Shown: piece after piece, positions 26,682 through 35,023 of the stretch
How the letters are laid out: every line of letters starts with the position of its first letter
How positions within the stretch are numbered: the stretch's first letter is position 1
Origin: Herbaspirillum chlorophenolicum
GTDB lineage: Bacteria; Pseudomonadota; Gammaproteobacteria; Burkholderiales; Burkholderiaceae_D
Direction: 5' to 3'
DNA length: 64,000 nucleotides
Assembly: GCF_001189955.1 (NCBI RefSeq)
Contig: NZ_LFLT01000005.1
Location: forward strand, 1-64,000
Notes under the pieces: generated by a model
Told to the model about the DNA's origin: nothing
The model's database searches: none
What the model saw: only the letters and a program-made list of their open reading frames with translations
Made by a program: the position numbers and the translations under genes

Positions 26682-27749
26682 ATGTATAAAGTCCACATCA
26701 AACCGCACTGGGAAATCGCCTACGACAACGAGGCCCCGCTCGATACGGCCAACCTGCTCACGCTGCTGACCGCGATCCAGCAAAGCGGCTCGATCGCGCA
26801 AGCCTCGCAGCAGATCCGTTATTCGTACCGGCATGCGTGGGGGCTGCTGCGCGACGCCGAACGCATCTTCGGCAATCACCTGATCGACAGCGGCCGCGGA
26901 CGCGGCACCACCCTCACCCCCTTCGCCAACAAATTGCTATGGGCCGACCGCCTGGTGACGGCGCGCCTGTCGCCCACGCTGGACAGCCTGGCGTCGGAAC
27001 TGGAAATCGAACTGGGCAAGACGGTGGAAGGCAAATCGGAAACGGTGCGCCTGAACGCCAGCCACGGTTTCGCGGTGGCCGCGTTGCTGGGCAAGATCAA
27101 TGAGGCGCGGCTGCCGGTGGAAGTGCGCTACCGCCACAGCACTGACGCCGTGGCCGCGCTGTCGCGCCAGGAGTGCGACCTGGCCGGCTTTCATGTGCCG
27201 CTGGGTGAGTTCGAGCGTCCGGCAATCGCCACCTACGCCAAATGGCTCAACAAGCGCAGCGACTGCCTGATCCATCTGGCAGTCCGCAGCCAGGGCCTGT
27301 TTGTGGAGCCGGGCAATCCCAAGAATGTGCAATCGCTGGCCGACCTCACGCGCAACGACCTGCGCTTCGTCAACCGCGAGGCAGGTTCAGGCACACGCAT
27401 GCTGCTGGAGCTGATGCTGTCGGGTGCCGGCATCGCCCACAAGAAGATCAACGGTTTCGAGAACACCGAATTCACGCACTCGGCAGTAGCGGCCTTCATC
27501 GCCAGCGGCATGGCCGACGTCGGCTTCGGTGTGCAGACTGCTTCCCAGCGCTTCGGACTGGAATTCATCCCGCTGGTGCGCGAACGCTATTTCTTCGCGC
27601 TGCCGGCAGCGTCGTTGCACGATCCGCTGATCCGCGCGGTGATCGACATCCTGCAATCGGACTCCTTCCGCACCGTGGTCAACAACCTGGCCGGTTACGA
27701 CGCCACCGACACCGGCAAGATCCTGACGCTGAAAGAAGCCTTCGGCTGA
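26682..27749 (+). CDS. fdsR: FdsR-like regulator: ModE/LysR-type HTH plus binding-protein domain
   Basis: A 355-residue transcription factor. The N-terminal about 110 residues are a ModE-like winged helix (LLTLLTAIQQSGSIAQASQQ, then YSYRHAWGLLRDAERIFG, LIDSGRGRGTTLTPFANKLL). From about residue 135 follows a periplasmic-binding-protein-like domain of the molybdate/tungstate type (ASHGFAVAALLGKI, CDLAGFHVP, NREAGSGTRMLLELML). This two-part layout matches FdsR of Cupriavidus, which controls the fds operon in response to formate. It is divergent from the OFA gene. Gene name by context and architecture. Confidence 0.8.
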   Translation: MYKVHIKPHWEIAYDNEAPLDTANLLTLLTAIQQSGSIAQASQQIRYSYRHAWGLLRDAERIFGNHLIDSGRGRGTTLTPFANKLLWADRLVTARLSPTLDSLASELEIELGKTVEGKSETVRLNASHGFAVAALLGKINEARLPVEVRYRHSTDAVAALSRQECDLAGFHVPLGEFERPAIATYAKWLNKRSDCLIHLAVRSQGLFVEPGNPKNVQSLADLTRNDLRFVNREAGSGTRMLLELMLSGAGIAHKKINGFENTEFTHSAVAAFIASGMADVGFGVQTASQRFGLEFIPLVRERYFFALPAASLHDPLIRAVIDILQSDSFRTVVNNLAGYDATDTGKILTLKEAFG

Positions 27750-27759
27750 GCTTGCCGGC

Positions 27760-28674
27760 TCATACAGTCATGGCCGGTGCGTTCACATCCAGCTTTTTTT
27801 GCAAGAAGCGCACGCATTCGCGCACCTTGGCCGAGTTCTTCAGCTGCAGCGGATAGACCGCGCACAGGTCGGCTTCCTGATAGTACTGCGGCAAGATGCG
27901 CACCAGCCGGCCGCGCTTCAAGCTCTCGGCCACATCCCAGATCGACCGCAAGATGATGCCGTGGCCGTCCACCGCCCACTGGTGGATGATCTCGCCGTGG
28001 TTGGACGCCAGCCCGCCCGATACCTTGACGGTCTCCTGCCCCTTGGGGCCCATCATGCGCCAGATGCCGAAGGACTGGTTGCGCTCGCGGATCACCAGGC
28101 ACTGGTGCTGGCGCAATGCGGCCAGGTCGGCCGGCAAGCCATTGCGCTTGAGGTAATCCGGACTGGCGCACAGTACGCGCTGGCTGGGCATGATGCGCTT
28201 GGAAAACAGGTGCGGCTCATGCCCCGGCCCGACGCGGATATCGAGGTCGAAGCCTTCATTGACCAGGTCGATCTGGCGGTCCACCAGCTCCAGCTGGATC
28301 TTCAGCTCCGGATGCAGCGCCGCGAATTCCGACAGGATCGGCGAGACGTACTTGCGGCCCAGGCCAAAGCTGGTGCTGATCTTCAGCAGTCCGCGCGGCA
28401 CGCGCTTGGCGCTGCTCACCGTCTCCATCATCTGCTCGACATCATCGAGGATCTTGCGCGCCCAGTCATGGACGTTGCCGCCCTCCTCCGTCATCACCAC
28501 GCTGCGCGTGGTGCGATGGAACAGGCGTACGCCCAATGCTTGCTCCAGCAGGGCGATGCGCTTGCTGATGTAGGCCGGGGAAGCGCCGACCTCTTTGGCC
28601 GATTCGGCAAAGCTGCTGCGGCGGGCCACGACGCAAAACAAGCGCAGGTCTTCAAGCAAGGGGGAATTGTTCAC
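27760..28674 (-). CDS. LysR-family transcriptional regulator (DmlR-like)
   Basis: A 304-residue LysR regulator. The winged HTH is at about residues 10-50 (FCVVARRSSFAESAKEVGAS followed by PAYISKRIALLEQALGVRLF). The C-terminal effector domain has the class-typical DLDIRVGPGHEP and LCASPDYLKRNG. It belongs to the large CrgA/DmlR/YafC group. The tartrate/malate dehydrogenase at 31295 is the kind of gene such regulators control, but two other genes lie between. It ends 10 bases from the FdsR-like gene stop (convergent). Confidence 0.85.
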   Translation of the reverse strand: MNNSPLLEDLRLFCVVARRSSFAESAKEVGASPAYISKRIALLEQALGVRLFHRTTRSVVMTEEGGNVHDWARKILDDVEQMMETVSSAKRVPRGLLKISTSFGLGRKYVSPILSEFAALHPELKIQLELVDRQIDLVNEGFDLDIRVGPGHEPHLFSKRIMPSQRVLCASPDYLKRNGLPADLAALRQHQCLVIRERNQSFGIWRMMGPKGQETVKVSGGLASNHGEIIHQWAVDGHGIILRSIWDVAESLKRGRLVRILPQYYQEADLCAVYPLQLKNSAKVRECVRFLQKKLDVNAPAMTV

Positions 28675-28729
28675 GGTTCGTAGCGGATTGGATCAACGAT
28701 GCGTAGATTATAGCCACGCATCTCCATTG

Positions 28730-29938
28730 CTACGATCCGCCCTGCAGGCGACGCCGTATCACGTCGAACTCGGGCGTGGCTTTGCGCTTGACCGGATCGG
28801 ACAAGCCTTTTTCCTGGGCATCCCAGTAAGCCCAGGGTACCTTCCCTTTGCCCAACTCATAGTCCATAGCATCCCAATTGTCTTCGCGGAACGCATAAAA
28901 AGCCCAGTGCACGCCGGCCTGCTGCAGCACAGTCAACACGTCATCGAGATAACGTTCGCAACTGTCGAGCGTGCGGATACAGCCGAACTCGCCGGCCACC
29001 ATGCGCGACATGGGAATGCCGTGGGTACGCGCCCAGGCCAGCGGCTGCTCAAGATAAGCCGCGACGCGCCTTGCATCCCAATATTGTGCCGCGCCGCCGA
29101 AACGGCTGTCGCCGGGATAGCGCAACGGCGGCTTGCGGCGCAGGTTCGTCCCGCTGGTCGTCTCATAGGGTTCGTACATATGGAAGCTGTACAGCGTGCG
29201 CGCATCGCCTAGCGGCCCGGGCCAATAGGCAAAAGCGTCGGCCGCCGCGTACCAGCCCGCATCGACCATGATGGGTATATCCGGATCGACTTCACGGATG
29301 GCGCGGATCACTTCGGCATAAAAAGCCGGCAGGTCGCGGCCGCTGCCCTTCTGGCCGGCATACCATTGCCGCATGCGTTCGGGCGCCGCATGTTCCGGCA
29401 AGCCGCCCATCTTCTCTGGCGCCGGTTCGTTGATCAGGTTATACGCGGCGATGCCCGGCTGCCCGCGCAATGCCTGCGCCAGGTCACGCCAGAAGCGCAC
29501 GGCATCGCGCCAATGCTGCCGCTCCTGCCAAATCCGGTCGTCGAACTTGCCGCCATTGTTTTGCGACCAGCGCGCATACGGCAGCGATAACGGCGCGATC
29601 ACCGCTTTCAGGCCCGCCTTCTCTATCCGGCCCAGCACCTCTTTGAGAATAGCCAGGTCGCCTGCGGCTATACCATCGTAGCGATCGGCGTCGCCCAGCA
29701 GGAAATCCCGATCCTGCGCATGCCACTTGTCGTAGGAAAGGCGCACCCAATCGGCGCCATGCGCGCGCAATGCATCGAAGTAAGCCTGGTCGGGCGGCAG
29801 CCGGTTGAAGCTGTTGGCGCCATGCCGTGGGCTATCCCAGAACTGCATGGGATCGGCGGCAATGGCAGGCGCCACTGTCGCTACCAGGAGCAAAAGAAGG
29901 ACCAGCAACTGGTTCATCGTGTCGTGCATTGTCTTCAT
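28730..29938 (-). CDS. Secreted glycoside hydrolase family 5 (cellulase-like)
   Basis: About 402 residues with a signal peptide whose core is LLVLLLLLVATVAPAIA, cleaved before ADP. GH5 enzymes hydrolyse beta-glucans, mannans and related polymers with two glutamates. Here the acid/base is the Glu in YNLINEPAP and the nucleophile the Glu in MVAGEFGC; HMYEPYETTS holds the conserved His before the nucleophile. Starts at 29938 (MKTMHD) or 29917 (MNQLL) are possible and neither has a clear ribosome binding site. No other polysaccharide gene is close, so the substrate is open. Confidence 0.8.
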   Translation of the reverse strand: MKTMHDTMNQLLVLLLLLVATVAPAIAADPMQFWDSPRHGANSFNRLPPDQAYFDALRAHGADWVRLSYDKWHAQDRDFLLGDADRYDGIAAGDLAILKEVLGRIEKAGLKAVIAPLSLPYARWSQNNGGKFDDRIWQERQHWRDAVRFWRDLAQALRGQPGIAAYNLINEPAPEKMGGLPEHAAPERMRQWYAGQKGSGRDLPAFYAEVIRAIREVDPDIPIMVDAGWYAAADAFAYWPGPLGDARTLYSFHMYEPYETTSGTNLRRKPPLRYPGDSRFGGAAQYWDARRVAAYLEQPLAWARTHGIPMSRMVAGEFGCIRTLDSCERYLDDVLTVLQQAGVHWAFYAFREDNWDAMDYELGKGKVPWAYWDAQEKGLSDPVKRKATPEFDVIRRRLQGGS

Positions 29939-30168
29939 GGTCGGCAAGTTTGCTTGGATAATCGCCATTGGACAGCACCGGGATAACATCGGCGCACGGC
30001 AGGGAAACGTATCTGTTCGAGAAATCAATCTTTAATGATGCATGGGACAATATTGAAAATCATATAAAAACAACAAGCCCGCGCACCAGGAGAAATCGCC
30101 CCGGCCATTCCTCACCAGGACGAAATGTGGCAGGCTTGCACTATCGCAATTTTTTCGGAGTTTCCAGC

Positions 30169-31107
30169 ATGACCACGACAGACGGCGGGACTGCCCCCCA
30201 GGAAGTCCCGCATATCCAGCGCATTGAAGTCAACCAGCTCCAATGCCTGCGCATACAGACCGCCCGGGCCGAGTTGCTGGTGGCCGAACAGGGTGCGCAA
30301 GTACTGCGTTACCAGGTGCATGGCCAGGAGCCGGTGATCTGGATGAGTGAAGAGGCCGCATTTGAAGCCGGCAATTCGGTGCGCGGCGGCATTCCCGTCT
30401 GCTGGCCGTGGTTCGGCGACCTGATGCGCAACCCGCCGCAGGTGCAGGCGCTGCATTCCGGCGGGCGGCTGCCGGCGCACGGCCTCGTGCGCGGCATCGA
30501 CTGGCTTCTGCAGGAAAGCGCCATCGAAGGCGACAGCGTGCGATTGGTGCTGGCCATTCCCCCCACCACGGACTCCCCCAGCCTGCGCCACTTGCCTGCC
30601 GGCCTGGAGCTGAGCCTGGAAATCCTGCTGGACGACCGCCTGCACCTGAACCTGACCACCCGCAACAACAGCGAACAGCACATCGCCCTGACCCAGGCGC
30701 TGCACAGCTACTTTGCCGTGAGCAGCATCCATAACGTGGCGGTGGAAGGCCTGGAAGGGCAGCGCTACATCGAAACGCTGGAAGGCTGGGCCGAGCGCCA
30801 GCAAAAACGCGAACTGGTGATCAGCAACGAAACCGACCGCATCTACCTCGACCTGCCGCCCCAATTGGCGATCCGGGACGAGAACTGGAAGCGCCGCATC
30901 CGCATCGAAGCCAGCGGCTCGACCTCGGCCATAGTGTGGAACCCGTGGGCCAGCAAGGCGCGCCGCCTCTCCCAATTCGCCGACGACGCCTGGCAGCGCA
31001 TGCTGTGCATCGAAACCGCCAATGTCATGGAAGACCTGATAGAGCTGGCGCCCGGCGAAGCACACAGCATGGGGGTAGCGATGTGGGCGGAGCAGCTCGG
31101 CGACTAG
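30169..31107 (+). CDS. D-hexose-6-phosphate mutarotase (YeaD-like)
   Basis: A 312-residue aldose-1-epimerase-superfamily protein predicted to interconvert alpha and beta glucose 6-phosphate. The beta-sandwich carries GGIPVCWPWFGD, the catalytic-type His in LPAHGLVRGIDW and ALHSYFAVSSI, and the conserved Glu near the C-terminus in MLCIETANVMED. The ATG at 30169 has CGGAG about nine bases upstream; a longer frame from 29968 overlaps the divergent GH5 start and is not used. A terminator follows directly. Confidence 0.88.
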   Translation: MTTTDGGTAPQEVPHIQRIEVNQLQCLRIQTARAELLVAEQGAQVLRYQVHGQEPVIWMSEEAAFEAGNSVRGGIPVCWPWFGDLMRNPPQVQALHSGGRLPAHGLVRGIDWLLQESAIEGDSVRLVLAIPPTTDSPSLRHLPAGLELSLEILLDDRLHLNLTTRNNSEQHIALTQALHSYFAVSSIHNVAVEGLEGQRYIETLEGWAERQQKRELVISNETDRIYLDLPPQLAIRDENWKRRIRIEASGSTSAIVWNPWASKARRLSQFADDAWQRMLCIETANVMEDLIELAPGEAHSMGVAMWAEQLGD

Positions 31108-31130
31108 CCCTGACTCTCATGCCCTTGCGA

Positions 31131-31157
31131 AAGCCCGGCCACGCGCCGGGCTTTTTT
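31131..31157 (+). terminator. Terminator after the mutarotase gene
   Basis: Stem AAGCCCGGC / GCCGGGCTT with a five-base loop followed by six T, 23 bases after the stop. Confidence 0.9.
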
Positions 31158-31294
31158 CTGTGCCGGTTCCACGCCCCTATTATTCACATATCGTGTTTCA
31201 TGGAATCACCGATCCGTGCATGATCGCCGCACGAATGCGTTTATGATTTCCCCCAGAGCTTGCCCGCGGGCGCCACATCATCCAGGAGAACAGC

Positions 31295-32374
31295 ATGACA
31301 AAAAAACACAAGGTAGCAGTCATCGCCGGCGACGGCATCGGACAGGAAGTGATCCCGGAAGGCTTGCGCTCAGTCGAGGCCGCCAGCAAGAAGTTCGGCA
31401 TCGAGATCGAATACACCCATTTCGACTGGGCCCACTGTGGCTACTATGAAAAGCACGGCAAGATGATGCCGGACGACTGGTTCGACCAGCTGAAGGGCTT
31501 CGAAGCCATCTTCTTCGGCGCGGTCGGCTGGCCGGCCACGGTACCCGACCACGTCTCGCTGTGGGGTTCGCTGCTGAAGTTCCGCCGCGAGTTCGACCTG
31601 TACGTCAACTTGCGCCCGGTGCGCCTGATGCCCGGCGTACCCTGCCCGCTGGCCAACCGCAAGCCCGGCGACATCGACTTCTACGTGGTGCGCGAAAACA
31701 CTGAAGGCGAATATTCCTCCATCGGCGGCCGCATGTATGAAGGCACCGAGCGCGAGACCGTGATCCAGGAATCGGTATTCACCCGCAAGGGCACCGACCG
31801 CATCCTCAAGTTCGCCTTCGACCTGGCGCAAAGCCGCCCGAAAAAGCACCTGACCTCGGCCACCAAGTCCAACGGCATCGCCATCACCATGCCCTACTGG
31901 GACGAGCGGGTGGAAGCCATGGGCAAGCAGTACCCCGACGTGAGGCGCGACAAGTACCACATCGATATCCTGACCGCCCACTTCGTGCTGAACCCGGACC
32001 GCTTCGACGTGGTGGTGGCCTCCAACCTGTTCGGCGACATCCTCTCCGACCTCGGCCCGGCCTGCGCCGGCACCATCGGCATCGCCCCCTCGGCCAACAT
32101 CAACCCCTCGCGCGAACTGCCTTCGCTGTTCGAGCCGGTGCACGGTTCGGCGCCCGACATTTTCGGCAAGAACATCGCCAACCCCATTGCCACCATCTGG
32201 TCGGGTGCGATGATGCTGGACTTCCTCGGCAACGGCGACGCCAAGTACCGGCAGGCGCATGACGCCATCATGGCCGCTGTCGAGCATGTGCTCAAGGAAG
32301 GCCCGAAGACCCCCGACCTGGGCGGCAAGGGCGACACCACTTCGGTCGGCAAAGCCATCGCGGCAGCGATCTAA
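31295..32374 (+). CDS. ttuC: Tartrate dehydrogenase/decarboxylase (TtuC/DmlA type)
   Basis: A 359-residue NAD-dependent beta-decarboxylating dehydrogenase of the isocitrate/isopropylmalate dehydrogenase fold, acting on tartrate or D-malate. Landmarks are VAVIAGDGIGQEVIPEGLR, FGAVGWPATVPDH (instead of the isopropylmalate pattern), RENTEGEYSS, the catalytic Lys in SATKSNGI and the NAD site EPVHGSAPDIFG. AGGAG precedes the ATG by about nine bases. It stands next to a TRAP binding protein gene on the same strand, which may capture the same dicarboxylate. Confidence 0.88.
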   Translation: MTKKHKVAVIAGDGIGQEVIPEGLRSVEAASKKFGIEIEYTHFDWAHCGYYEKHGKMMPDDWFDQLKGFEAIFFGAVGWPATVPDHVSLWGSLLKFRREFDLYVNLRPVRLMPGVPCPLANRKPGDIDFYVVRENTEGEYSSIGGRMYEGTERETVIQESVFTRKGTDRILKFAFDLAQSRPKKHLTSATKSNGIAITMPYWDERVEAMGKQYPDVRRDKYHIDILTAHFVLNPDRFDVVVASNLFGDILSDLGPACAGTIGIAPSANINPSRELPSLFEPVHGSAPDIFGKNIANPIATIWSGAMMLDFLGNGDAKYRQAHDAIMAAVEHVLKEGPKTPDLGGKGDTTSVGKAIAAAI

Positions 32375-32416
32375 GTCCGATCATGCAGTATCCCGGCGGC
32401 TTCCCGGCCGCCGACC

Positions 32417-32443
32417 AACCGGCAGGCGATCATCCTGCCGGTT
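32417..32443 (+). terminator. Hairpin after the tartrate dehydrogenase gene
   Basis: Perfect 10-bp inverted repeat AACCGGCAGG / CCTGCCGGTT with a 7-base loop, 43 bases after the stop. The following CCTTCC is a poor T run, so termination may be weak. Confidence 0.45.
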
Positions 32444-32565
32444 CCTTCCGCAGCACCGGCAACGTCCAGCAGCATCCAGTCATCAGCACAACGTTCACAC
32501 CGCAGCACGCAGTCACCGCGGCGGCATCATGCCGCCCATACAATCAAAAATGACGAGGAGACACA

Positions 32566-33585
32566 ATGAAAACCTGGAAGACCCTGGGCCTGCTTGCCCT
32601 GTTTGCACAATTGGCGGCCAGCACGCCCGGATATGCCCAGCAGCAGCCCATCGTGATCAAGTTCAGCCATGTGGTCGCGGCCAACACCTCCAAGGGCAAG
32701 GCCGCCGAATATTTCAAGAAGATCGTCGAGGAACGCACCCAGGGCCGGGTCAAAGTGGAGGTCTACCCGAACAGCCAGTTGTACAAGGACAAGGAGGAGC
32801 TTGAAGCGCTGCAGATGGGTTCAGTGCAAATGCTGGCGCCGACTTTCGGAAAATTCGGGCCGATCGGCGTGCGCGAGTTCGAAGTGTTCGACTTGCCCTA
32901 CCTGTTCGACAACATGGAGCAGGCGCAAAGGATCACGCAAGGACCGATCGGCCAGCAACTTCTCAAGAAACTCGATACCAAGGGCATCGTCGGCCTGACC
33001 ATGCTCGACAGCGGCTTCCTCGACTGGACCTCCAATAAACCCATCGTCAAACCCAATGACATCAAGGGCATGAAGATCCGCATCCAGTCTTCCAAGGTGA
33101 TCGATGCGCGCACCCGCGCGGTCGGCGCACTGCCGCAGGTGATGGCGTTCTCCGAGCTCTACCAGGGCTTGCAGACCGGCGTGGTGGACGGGCAGGAAAA
33201 CCCGCCTTCGATTGTCAGCACTTCCAAGCTGTTCGAAGTACAGAAATACCTGACCCTGTCCGAGCATGGCTACCACGGCTATGTGCTGGTGGCCAACAAG
33301 CGCTTCTGGGATGGACTGCCGGCGGAGATCAAGCCGCTCATGGACCAGGCCGTCAAGGATACGGCCAGCTACTTCAACAGCAATTCGAAAAAGGAAAACG
33401 ACGATGCCTTGGAGGAAATCCGCAAGACCGGCAAAACGCAGATCCTGACGATGACGGCACAAGACAAGGATGAATGGCGCAAAGTACAGGCCCCGGTCTA
33501 CCACGACATGGAAAAGCGCGTGGGAAAACCGCTGATGGAAGAGATCTTCAAGACCATCGGCCGCGATCCTGCCGTGTTGAAGTAA
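32566..33585 (+). CDS. TRAP transporter periplasmic binding protein (DctP type)
   Basis: A 339-residue DctP-family solute receptor with a signal peptide (MKTWKTLGLLALFAQLAAST, cleavage after GYA). The mature protein has FSHVVAANTSKGKAAEYFKK, VYPNSQLYKDKEELEALQMG and the carboxylate-binding Arg region MKIRIQSSKV. GAGGAG precedes the ATG. The membrane subunits DctQ and DctM are not next to it, so the receptor is an orphan here and must use a transporter encoded elsewhere. C4-dicarboxylates or tartrate are likely ligands from the neighbour. Confidence 0.9.
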   Translation: MKTWKTLGLLALFAQLAASTPGYAQQQPIVIKFSHVVAANTSKGKAAEYFKKIVEERTQGRVKVEVYPNSQLYKDKEELEALQMGSVQMLAPTFGKFGPIGVREFEVFDLPYLFDNMEQAQRITQGPIGQQLLKKLDTKGIVGLTMLDSGFLDWTSNKPIVKPNDIKGMKIRIQSSKVIDARTRAVGALPQVMAFSELYQGLQTGVVDGQENPPSIVSTSKLFEVQKYLTLSEHGYHGYVLVANKRFWDGLPAEIKPLMDQAVKDTASYFNSNSKKENDDALEEIRKTGKTQILTMTAQDKDEWRKVQAPVYHDMEKRVGKPLMEEIFKTIGRDPAVLK

Positions 33586-33615
33586 GGCCGTTTGCTTAAG
33601 CCTCAACTCCGTCCC

Positions 33616-33645
33616 CCGTCGTCCCGGCTTTCGTCAGGACGACGG
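33616..33645. repeat. REP-like palindrome
   Basis: Imperfect hairpin CCGTCGTCC...GGACGACGG around CGGCTTTCGT, between two convergent genes. It belongs to the same family as the elements at 19311-19407 and 51523. Confidence 0.6.
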
Positions 33646-33681
33646 CAATAGTTTTCATCTCAACCGAATGGCATTCCCCCC

Positions 33682-34887
33682 TTACGATGCCACATTGCCT
33701 GCCGAACCAAGTTTGCGCAGGAACTTGCCGTCCAGCCCTCCAATGTCGGGACACCCCAAGAGACCCAATGCGCGATCGACTTCGCTGCGCAATATCTCGA
33801 TGGCGCGCGCCGCGCCTGCCTGCCCGCCGGCCGCCAGCCCATAAGTGGTGGCGCGTCCGAGCAGCACGGCATCGGCTCCCAGCGCCACCGCCTTGAGGAT
33901 GTCCGTGCCGCGCCGGAATCCACCGTCGAGCATCACGGCAGCACGCCCCTTTACTTCAGCTATCACGTCCGGCAGCACGTCCATGGTCGACAGCGCACCA
34001 TCAAGCTGGCGCCCACCGTGGTTGGACAACACGATCCCATCCACTCCGTGAGCCACTGCCAGCGCCGCATCCTCGGGGCTCATGACGCCCTTGATGAGCA
34101 ACTTGCCGCGCCAAAGGTCCCGCAGCCAGGCAATGTCTCGCCACGACAGCGAGGGATCCAGGTTCTGGCCCAGAATGGATGCTGCTGCACCGCGTACGCT
34201 GGTCTTGTCAGGCGGCAGCAGGTCGCCAAGGTTGGCAAATTTGGGAAAGCCGTTTGGCAACAGGACATCGGCGATCCAACGAGGATGGCGCAGCACATCG
34301 ATCTTGTTGCGCCAATTGAGCTGCTGGTGCCCCACATAGTTGCGCATGTCCCATTCGCGCTTGCCGTAGATGGCGCTATCGGTAGTTACCACCAGCGCCT
34401 CGATGCCCGCATGATGGGCGCGGCGGGCGAGCTTTTCGATGAAATCGCGGGTGCGGTACATGTAGACCTGTTGCCAGATACGCCCACCGGCACGGCGCGC
34501 CACATCTTCCATTGACGTCGTCGATACGTTGGTCAACACAAACGGGATCCCGGCCGCCGCTGCCGCGCTGGCCATGGCCACGTCGCCTTCGCGCGCCAGC
34601 AGCCCCGAAAAACCGGTCGGCCCGATCATGAAAGGCGCCGCACTTGCCTGGCCGAACAGGCTGACGGACTGGTTGCGCGACGTAACGTCCACCAGGGTGC
34701 GCGGGACAAAGGCGAACTCGCCAAACACATCCCGGTTACGGCGCAAGGTCGCCTCATCCTCCGCGCCCCCTTCCACGTACTCAAAGCAAAAGTTTGGCAC
34801 ACGCCGGCGCGCCATTTCCCGTAGTTCGTCAATGCTTTGCGCGCGACTGACGTCACGACCTTGATATAAACGGCGCTGCAAGATCAT
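33682..34887 (-). CDS. FMN-dependent alpha-hydroxy-acid dehydrogenase (L-lactate/mandelate type)
   Basis: A 401-residue protein of the FMN alpha-hydroxy-acid oxidase/dehydrogenase family (LldD, MdlB, glycolate oxidase). It oxidises a 2-hydroxy acid to the 2-keto acid. Conserved parts: FCFEYVEGGAEDEATLRRN, APFMIGPTGFSGLL, WQQVYMYRTRDF, TTDSAIYGKREWDMRNY, the FMN Lys in LLIKGVMSPEDA, the catalytic His in LSNHGGRQLDGA, and DGGFRRGTDILKA. It follows the binding-protein gene of the liv-type operon on the same strand with about 135 bases between, so it may belong to that pathway. Exact substrate unknown. Confidence 0.85.
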   Translation of the reverse strand: MILQRRLYQGRDVSRAQSIDELREMARRRVPNFCFEYVEGGAEDEATLRRNRDVFGEFAFVPRTLVDVTSRNQSVSLFGQASAAPFMIGPTGFSGLLAREGDVAMASAAAAAGIPFVLTNVSTTSMEDVARRAGGRIWQQVYMYRTRDFIEKLARRAHHAGIEALVVTTDSAIYGKREWDMRNYVGHQQLNWRNKIDVLRHPRWIADVLLPNGFPKFANLGDLLPPDKTSVRGAAASILGQNLDPSLSWRDIAWLRDLWRGKLLIKGVMSPEDAALAVAHGVDGIVLSNHGGRQLDGALSTMDVLPDVIAEVKGRAAVMLDGGFRRGTDILKAVALGADAVLLGRATTYGLAAGGQAGAARAIEILRSEVDRALGLLGCPDIGGLDGKFLRKLGSAGNVAS

Positions 34888-35023
34888 CCCTCTCGTGAAA
34901 AATTGGCTTGGAAATCACCATGAATCGGCTCGATACATCAAAGGGCTTGTCGTGACATGAACGACAGAGGCCCCCAATTGCCCCTCCCGAACGGGGCGTC
35001 ATGCATCAATACACAAAAAAAGA

